DNA from: M2408 sp040386975
GTDB taxonomy: Bacteria; Bacteroidota; Bacteroidia; Flavobacteriales_D; Crocinitomicaceae
NCBI GenBank assembly: GCA_040386975.1
Contig: JAZKEO010000008.1
Location: 3,830 to 67,829, forward strand
Direction: 5' to 3'
DNA length: 64,000 bases
In this document: piece after piece, positions 58,878 to 64,000 of the stretch
Layout of the letters: the number at the start of each line of letters is the position of its first letter
Position numbering within the stretch: position 1 is the stretch's first letter
Notes under the pieces: generated by a model
The model's database searches: none
What the model was told of the DNA's origin: nothing
The model's input: only the letters and a program-made list of their open reading frames with translations
Translations under genes and position numbers: made by a program

Positions 58878-61049
58878 ATGAAAAAAATCTTACTTCTTAG
58901 TTTCCTTTTGAATTTCATTCTTATTCAAGCTCAAAATAAATGTTCTAATATCACGCGAATAGATTTAAATCAAATTCAAAAAGCAATTCGTGATAAAGAA
59001 AATAATCCTCTTGAATATTTGAATGTTATGGAGAAATATCCAATAAATACTTTGAATGGTCAAAAATACTTATCTGTTTTAGCAAAGGTAAATTCAAGTT
59101 TTTCAAGTGAAGATTTAATTGCAAAAAAATACCTTGTTGGAAAAGGTATTAAGCAAATTAGAACATTAAAAATTCCTTTAAACGAAATTGGAAACATAAA
59201 TTCAATTACAGGTTTAGAATATTATGAAATCGCTGGGAAAATTTCTCCAAGTTTGGATAAAGCAATCAAAGATATTCATGCAGACAGCGTTCAAAAAGGG
59301 ATTAATTTACCTGAAGCTTACACAGGCAAAGATGTATTAATTGGAATTACAGATTGGGGTTTTGACTATACTCATCCGAATTTTTACGATACTTTGTTAA
59401 GTCAAACGCGTATTTTGGCAGCTTGGGATCAATACAAACAAAGTGGACCCAGTCCAAGTGGATATTCCTATGGAACAGAATTTTCCACTGTAAATGATTT
59501 ATTGGCAGCACAATCTGACACTTCAAACATTTATGGATATGGGATTCATGGAACTCATGTAGCAGGAATTACTGGCGGTTCAGGAGCTGGAACACCTTTT
59601 CGTGGAGTAGCATTCGAAGCTAACTTTTTGTTTGCCACTTTTTTAATCGATGCTACTTCTGTTTTAGATGCTTACGAATGGATGTATCAAAAATCATTAC
59701 AAGAAGGTAAAAGATTAGTTATCAATCAAAGTTGGGGTCTGCATTGGATAGGAAATTTGGATGGAACATCGCTTTTAAGTCAAGCAATTGATTCGTATTC
59801 AAATTTGGGTGTCACATTTGTTTCATCAGCAGGAAATAATGGAGATGTGAATTTTCACCTATCGAAAACATTTGCTAATGACGATTTAAGATCTAAAGTT
59901 GTTTTTTATAACTATGGATCTAATCCAAATATGTGGGGACAATCCTTATCACTTTGGGGAGAAGCAACAAAAAATTTCTCCGTTGGGATACAAATATTAA
60001 ATGGTGCAAATGATACTTTAGCGGAAACTCCTTATTATGCTACAAATACTACTCCAAACTACATCGACTCAACTTTAATTGTTGGTTTAGACACCGTTTT
60101 TTTTAATGTAAGTGCTGAACAAGCAAATCCGCTAAACAATAGACCTCATGCGCGTTTTCGCGTTAAAAACAAGAAAATTTCTTTCAAAATAATCATGAAA
60201 GTTAAGGCTATTGATGGAACTGTTCATTGTTGGAATGTTACCGAATTGACAACAGATGTAGGGAATTGGGGGATGTCGTTTGCATCAAATGCTGGGGGAA
60301 TAGTTGCTGGAGACCATAATTATGGAATCAGTGAACCCGCATGTACAAATAGTACTATTGCAGTTGCGGCATACGAATCGATTGGAACTGGAACTGGAAC
60401 AGCCGGAAATATAGCACCTTTTTCAAGCTTCGGGCCAACTTTAGATGAGCGCATTAAACCAGATATTTCAGCACCTGGGGTGAATGTTGGTTCTTCCTTT
60501 TCTTCTTTTACAGATGAAACTTTTACTGCTGCACAAACAGTTCAATTTAATGGAAGAACTTATCCTTTTGCGAAAATCTCGGGAACTTCTATGTCAGGAC
60601 CAATAGTTACAGGAGTTGTTGCTCTAATCTTAGATGCAAATCCATATTTGACTCCTGCACAAATTAAAGAAATCATTAAGACAACGGCTCGCGAAGATAA
60701 TTTCACAAGTCCAATTCCAACTGAGGGTAGCGTGCGTTGGGGAGCAGGAAAAATCAATGCTTATAAAGCGATTCAATTAGCTTTACAAACGATTGGGACT
60801 TTAGAGAATACTGAGCTTAAAAATGAGAATCTAAATATTTATCCTAATCCAAGTGCAGCAATGTTGAATATTGGTTTTGAAGAAAACATGGATGGTAAAA
60901 CTGTTTCTATCATTGACTTTTCTGGAAAAGAAGTGAAAATGAATGTTACAAAAAATGTCTTAGATATTTCGAAGTTATCAGCTGGAACATATCTTTTAAG
61001 ATTTGAATCAAAAGGGAAAATTGTTCAAGAAAAATTCATCAAAGAATAA
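58878..61049 (+). CDS. T9SS-secreted subtilisin-like serine protease (S8)
   Basis: A 723-aa exported protease. Signal peptide ends LIQAQ (residue 19); residues 20-140 are an inhibitor-like propeptide; catalytic Asp159 (GITDWGFDYTHPNF), His224 (GIHGTHVAGITGG), oxyanion Asn320 (SSAGNNGD), nucleophile Ser571 (SGTSMSGP). The last 80 residues are a T9SS type A sorting domain (IYPNPSAAMLNIGF, LSAGTYLLRFE, KFIKE). Secreted surface protease; substrate unknown. All triad residues are present, so it is probably active. Confidence 0.93.
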   Translation: MKKILLLSFLLNFILIQAQNKCSNITRIDLNQIQKAIRDKENNPLEYLNVMEKYPINTLNGQKYLSVLAKVNSSFSSEDLIAKKYLVGKGIKQIRTLKIPLNEIGNINSITGLEYYEIAGKISPSLDKAIKDIHADSVQKGINLPEAYTGKDVLIGITDWGFDYTHPNFYDTLLSQTRILAAWDQYKQSGPSPSGYSYGTEFSTVNDLLAAQSDTSNIYGYGIHGTHVAGITGGSGAGTPFRGVAFEANFLFATFLIDATSVLDAYEWMYQKSLQEGKRLVINQSWGLHWIGNLDGTSLLSQAIDSYSNLGVTFVSSAGNNGDVNFHLSKTFANDDLRSKVVFYNYGSNPNMWGQSLSLWGEATKNFSVGIQILNGANDTLAETPYYATNTTPNYIDSTLIVGLDTVFFNVSAEQANPLNNRPHARFRVKNKKISFKIIMKVKAIDGTVHCWNVTELTTDVGNWGMSFASNAGGIVAGDHNYGISEPACTNSTIAVAAYESIGTGTGTAGNIAPFSSFGPTLDERIKPDISAPGVNVGSSFSSFTDETFTAAQTVQFNGRTYPFAKISGTSMSGPIVTGVVALILDANPYLTPAQIKEIIKTTAREDNFTSPIPTEGSVRWGAGKINAYKAIQLALQTIGTLENTELKNENLNIYPNPSAAMLNIGFEENMDGKTVSIIDFSGKEVKMNVTKNVLDISKLSAGTYLLRFESKGKIVQEKFIKE

Positions 61050-61057
61050 AATTTGTA

Positions 61058-61555
61058 ATGATTGAGAAAATTGATTTGAGTAAAATTCACATCGTTCGAG
61101 AAATCGCTCAAATAACTTGGCCTGTTGCTTTTGGTGAAATTTTAAGCAAAGAACAATTGGCTTACATGATGAATATGATGTATTCCGTAGAAGTTTTGGA
61201 AAAACAATTGAATGAAGGACACGAATTTTATTTGTTTTATGAAAATGAATTTCCTCTAGGATTTATGGGGCTTGAGTTGAATTACAAAAAATCAAATCAA
61301 GTCAAAATTCATAAATTATACATTTTACCGGAAAATCAAGGAAAAGGAATTGGAGAAAAATTGATTGATTTTGCTTCGAATCGTTGCAAAGAAGAAAATC
61401 TTGAAATTCTAACTTTAAATGTAAATCGCTTTAACAAAGCATTGACTTTTTATGAAAAACTAGGTTTTAAAAATGTGAAATCAGAAGACATTGAAATCGG
61501 AAATGGTTATTTGATGGAAGATTTTGTAATGGAAAAGAAGGTAAATGAAGAGTGA
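61058..61555 (+). CDS. GNAT-family N-acetyltransferase
   Basis: A 165-aa acetyltransferase. The acetyl-CoA loop LPENQGKGIGEKLIDFA (Q-x-x-G-x-G) follows the strand VKIHKLYIL. LNVNRFNKALTFYEKLGF is the C-terminal GNAT signature. The acceptor is unknown. Last gene of the plus-strand run. Its TGA stop lies inside a hairpin shared with the convergent gene. Confidence 0.9.
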   Translation: MIEKIDLSKIHIVREIAQITWPVAFGEILSKEQLAYMMNMMYSVEVLEKQLNEGHEFYLFYENEFPLGFMGLELNYKKSNQVKIHKLYILPENQGKGIGEKLIDFASNRCKEENLEILTLNVNRFNKALTFYEKLGFKNVKSEDIEIGNGYLMEDFVMEKKVNEE

Positions 61556-61580
61556 AGAATTAAAAATTAAATTCTCACTT
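61551..61580. terminator. Hairpin holding both convergent stop codons
   Basis: AGTGAAGAATT (61551-61561) and AATTCTCACT (about 61569-61579) pair with one bulged base. The TGA of the GNAT gene (61553-61555) and the stop of the opposite gene (61575-61577) both lie inside the arms. Confidence 0.6.
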
Positions 61581-63878
61581 TTCAAAAAGCAATAAATTCA
61601 TTTTTTCGAGTTTAAAATCGCTCTTTTTCTGATTCCAAAAAAATACGTTTAAGTAAATTTCCTCATCTTTTATTTTCTGTTTTTCCAAATTTATTCTGAA
61701 TTGGAAAGTCTTTGATTCAGAATTTAATTTAAAATTACTCCACAACAAAAGACTATCTTTTTTACTGGCTAGGGTGTAAACAAGCGAAATATCTGAATTA
61801 CTAGGGATTTCATAATCAAAAGAAACATCAAGATACGTTTTTTTGTTTTGAATATTTACTTTTTCAAACACATTGTAATATTCTTCTTTGATGTTTTTCT
61901 TTTTAATTTCTAAAGATTTTATCGATTTTAAACTTACAAATTGACAATACAGTTTTTCAGGAATAATTTTATTTTTTTGACACACATAGGCATTATTTTT
62001 CGCAAATAATCTCAGCTCTTTTTTCATTTTGGCGTAAAGAACTTCATTTTCAATTTTTACGATGTCAAAATTTGATTTTACTCGGTATAAATCCTCTCCA
62101 CTTATGTAATACCCGCCTGAATAATAATCTATTAACTCACGATTACCATTCATGAAAACTATTTTTTTACTCTTACTTTTTTTAACAATCAATTTTTCAC
62201 CCAAAGCACTTGAAATATTCGGAATTTTCACTTTATATTCTTTCAAAAAGGGTAAAAGCGTTTCGTAAACATCCAAATGACTCACGATGTTTGAAAATTT
62301 CTGTGCTTTTTTCAATTTCGGAGAATAAATAATCAAGGGAACATGAAAACGTTTCAATAAATTTTTAGGTGGGATTTCCGTCATGGGATGATCTCCCGTA
62401 ATAATGAAAATCGTATTTTGAAAATCCTTCCGTTTTTTGTATTTTTCAAAATAAGTTTTAAAAGCATCATCCGTAAAAGGAATACTTTTATAAAATCTTT
62501 TGTAAGTCAAATAATGACTTTTTTTCGTCTGATTTTTAACTTTTTCAACTTGCTTCAAGAATTTTCGCTCATACTTTTCATCTTCCGAACTCACAAAAGG
62601 CGAATGCATACTTCCTGTAAAATAAACATCCAAACGGTTTTTCGCTGTGTCTTTTTCGATAATTTCATGTGTTTGAGAAAACAAAGCTTTATCGTCATAT
62701 CCCCAGAAATAATTGTCTTTGCCAACGATTATTTTTTTATACTTTTTGTCGTAACGAGAATTGTCGTAAACCTCATCACAAAAATTGTATTTAAAAAAGT
62801 TATACTTGTTGTGAAACCAACCCGGTTGCCCATAAAAGAATGTTGTTTTATAGTCATTTGCCTTTAAAATCGAAACCAAACTCAGATGTTGAGGGAATTT
62901 TTCTTGAAGCGTAAAACCAATTTCTCCATAAGGTAAACTTCCAAGTAAACTCGGAACAGCAGCAAAAGAACGTTCACCAAGTGTAAAGCATTTGTCCCAA
63001 TACAAACTTGAATCTTTCAATTGACTCAAAAAAGGCATCAATTTTACATCTTTTGAATGCAAATAATCGTCGTTTAAGCCTTCAACAATTAAAAACACAA
63101 TGTTTGGCTTTTTATCGAATTTATTAAAGAAAGGTTTTAACACATTTTCATCTTCTAGTTGATTTAAAAGTGGAAATTCATCATTATTTAACGATTTTTC
63201 AATAAAAGTTGTTCTGAATTCCAGTTTTTCATCTTTAGAATAAAACTCATTTTTATTAGACTTTTCGAAATAATAATCAAGTGATTTTAGTCCAAAAAAG
63301 ATTGTTTTATTTTTGAAAAAGACACTTTCAGATTTGCAACTAAAAAAAAGAATAATCAAGAATAATGGAAGTGAGATAAACAAAAATTTAAAATAAAAAT
63401 TTAGTGTTTTCTCATTAAAAATTCTTTTATTAATAACTCCAAAAATGAAAAACAAGAGAATGAAAAACAGAAAAATTGCTCCTAAAATCAGCTTCACATT
63501 TAATCCCGAAGTATTGATTGTGAATAAAATATCTTTCAAAGAATATTTATACAAAAATGAATCTAAAGGCTGTAGTTGATACAAAAAATAGCTTAAAATC
63601 AAGAAATGAATCAAAGTCAAAAATGCAGATACAAATACAAAAAAATAAGTGATCTTATTCCCGATTTTCCGATGGAAAAATTTAAAAACCGGATAAAAAA
63701 TAAGTAATATTGTCCCAGCAAAACACAAATCGTAAATCAATCCTGAAAGTTCACCGAATAAAAGTGATTCTTGAATTCCAAAATTAAACAAGACAAAACC
63801 TGTCTCAAAAATTCGCAAAAAAATGATGATGCAACAATTAAAAAGTAAAAATTTTGAATATGATTGTTTTGAATTCAT
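61575..63878 (-). CDS. LtaS-like membrane sulfatase with C-terminal extension
   Basis: A 767-aa membrane enzyme. The N-terminal 180 residues hold five TM segments, then an alkaline-phosphatase/sulfatase domain (about 255-550) with metal motifs NIVFLIVEGLNDDYL, the nucleophile region TLGERSFAAVPSLLGSLPYGE, and ITGDHPMTEIP. It is like LTA synthase or phosphoethanolamine transferases; the usual LtaS nucleophile Thr is here probably Ser in ERSFA, which is inference. Residues about 560-767 are an extra beta-rich domain absent from LtaS. Substrate (glycerophosphate or PEtn) unknown. Confidence 0.85.
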   Translation of the reverse strand: MNSKQSYSKFLLFNCCIIIFLRIFETGFVLFNFGIQESLLFGELSGLIYDLCFAGTILLIFYPVFKFFHRKIGNKITYFFVFVSAFLTLIHFLILSYFLYQLQPLDSFLYKYSLKDILFTINTSGLNVKLILGAIFLFFILLFFIFGVINKRIFNEKTLNFYFKFLFISLPLFLIILFFSCKSESVFFKNKTIFFGLKSLDYYFEKSNKNEFYSKDEKLEFRTTFIEKSLNNDEFPLLNQLEDENVLKPFFNKFDKKPNIVFLIVEGLNDDYLHSKDVKLMPFLSQLKDSSLYWDKCFTLGERSFAAVPSLLGSLPYGEIGFTLQEKFPQHLSLVSILKANDYKTTFFYGQPGWFHNKYNFFKYNFCDEVYDNSRYDKKYKKIIVGKDNYFWGYDDKALFSQTHEIIEKDTAKNRLDVYFTGSMHSPFVSSEDEKYERKFLKQVEKVKNQTKKSHYLTYKRFYKSIPFTDDAFKTYFEKYKKRKDFQNTIFIITGDHPMTEIPPKNLLKRFHVPLIIYSPKLKKAQKFSNIVSHLDVYETLLPFLKEYKVKIPNISSALGEKLIVKKSKSKKIVFMNGNRELIDYYSGGYYISGEDLYRVKSNFDIVKIENEVLYAKMKKELRLFAKNNAYVCQKNKIIPEKLYCQFVSLKSIKSLEIKKKNIKEEYYNVFEKVNIQNKKTYLDVSFDYEIPSNSDISLVYTLASKKDSLLLWSNFKLNSESKTFQFRINLEKQKIKDEEIYLNVFFWNQKKSDFKLEKMNLLLFEK

Positions 63879-63883
63879 CTTCT

Positions 63884-64000
63884 TTATAATCCAGGATAAA
63901 TTGTTTCTATAATTTTAAAACTCTCTATTTTAATTTCAGAAACCTTTTTAAATTGATTCCAAAGGTAAATTTTATAGTTTTGATTTGGTAAAAAAGTGAA
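63884..64000 (-). CDS. 3' end of a further gene, truncated by the window
   Basis: The minus-strand frame is open from the right edge for 38 codons to a TAA at 63884-63886. It ends YKIYLWNQFKKVSEIKIESF and finally IYPGL. Its residue pattern resembles the tail of the LtaS-like protein downstream (EEIYLNVFFWNQKKSDFKLEKM), so the two may share the same C-terminal domain. It is 5 nt upstream of the LtaS-like start, hence in the same operon. Confidence 0.65.
   Translation of the reverse strand, partial: FTFLPNQNYKIYLWNQFKKVSEIKIESFKIIETIYPGL

Overview
The window is a chromosomal stretch of an AT-rich (roughly 30% GC) Bacteroidota genome, most likely order Flavobacteriales and possibly Crocinitomicaceae-like. 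The evidence is five proteins with type IX secretion (T9SS) C-terminal signals, a GldA-type gliding ABC ATPase, repeated promoter boxes of the Bacteroidota form TAnnTTTG, almost no Shine-Dalgarno sequences, and the family-typical neighbourhoods rsfS-ftsH-cdsA, fur-STAS-purA and rsmE-DUF4159. The genes are mostly core housekeeping genes separated by lineage-specific secreted proteins. I saw no rRNA, tRNA, CRISPR array, prophage or transposase. No gap longer than about 300 bases lacks a gene.

Layout. 1-4.2 kb: two tandem T9SS cargo paralogues (the first cut by the window edge), a secreted coiled-coil protein, and a NUDIX gene head to head with pyrE. 4.8-14.3 kb: SRPBCC protein, birA, the rsfS-ftsH-DUF2007-like-cdsA operon, ruvX, a secreted unknown, gldA and purL. 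14.4-22.5 kb: a large membrane protein, an SDR dehydrogenase and an amidohydrolase lipoprotein split by an in-frame stop, then a candidate toxin-antitoxin pair (51-aa ORF plus zeta-toxin-like kinase), ABC-F, psd, a tiny Lys/Cys-rich secreted protein and a YdeI-family protein. 22.5-36.1 kb: an orphan HsdR_N-like nuclease fold, holA-rsmE-DUF4159, an RluA synthase, a minus-strand operon (alpha/beta hydrolase, beta-CASP RNase, two secreted paralogues, SRPBCC), menA-menC, an orphan NarL-type regulator, nadC, and a MazG-like protein. 36.2-45.2 kb: a propeller-type LytS-like histidine kinase with a LytTR regulator, divergent from a 1714-aa T9SS protein with thirteen 49-residue repeats. 45.3-54.1 kb: dtd, rsgA, TerB-like, a CHU_C (T9SS type B) protein, gmhA-like, fur, STAS, purA and a small membrane protein. 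54.2-64 kb: an OstA/LptA-like protein, then a rhodanese-DedA-aroE-AlbA_2-membrane protein-subtilase-GNAT run, and a minus-strand LtaS-like sulfatase followed by the 3' end of another gene at the right edge.

Non-coding structure. Four kinds of dispersed intergenic repeat are visible: an 89-nt element in two copies (9716-9804 and 33608-33696, 6 mismatches, no gaps); CGCAAAG-type inverted repeats (11887-12054, and bracketing the gene at 53661-54083); ACTCATAACT repeats; and AGTCTTAAG repeats. At least six genes have a TAnnTTTG box only 4-7 nt before the start codon, which implies leaderless transcripts. The strongest candidates for something not previously described are the 51-aa/zeta-like pair, the 89-nt repeat, the repeat-bracketed membrane-protein cassette and the leaderless promoter layout.
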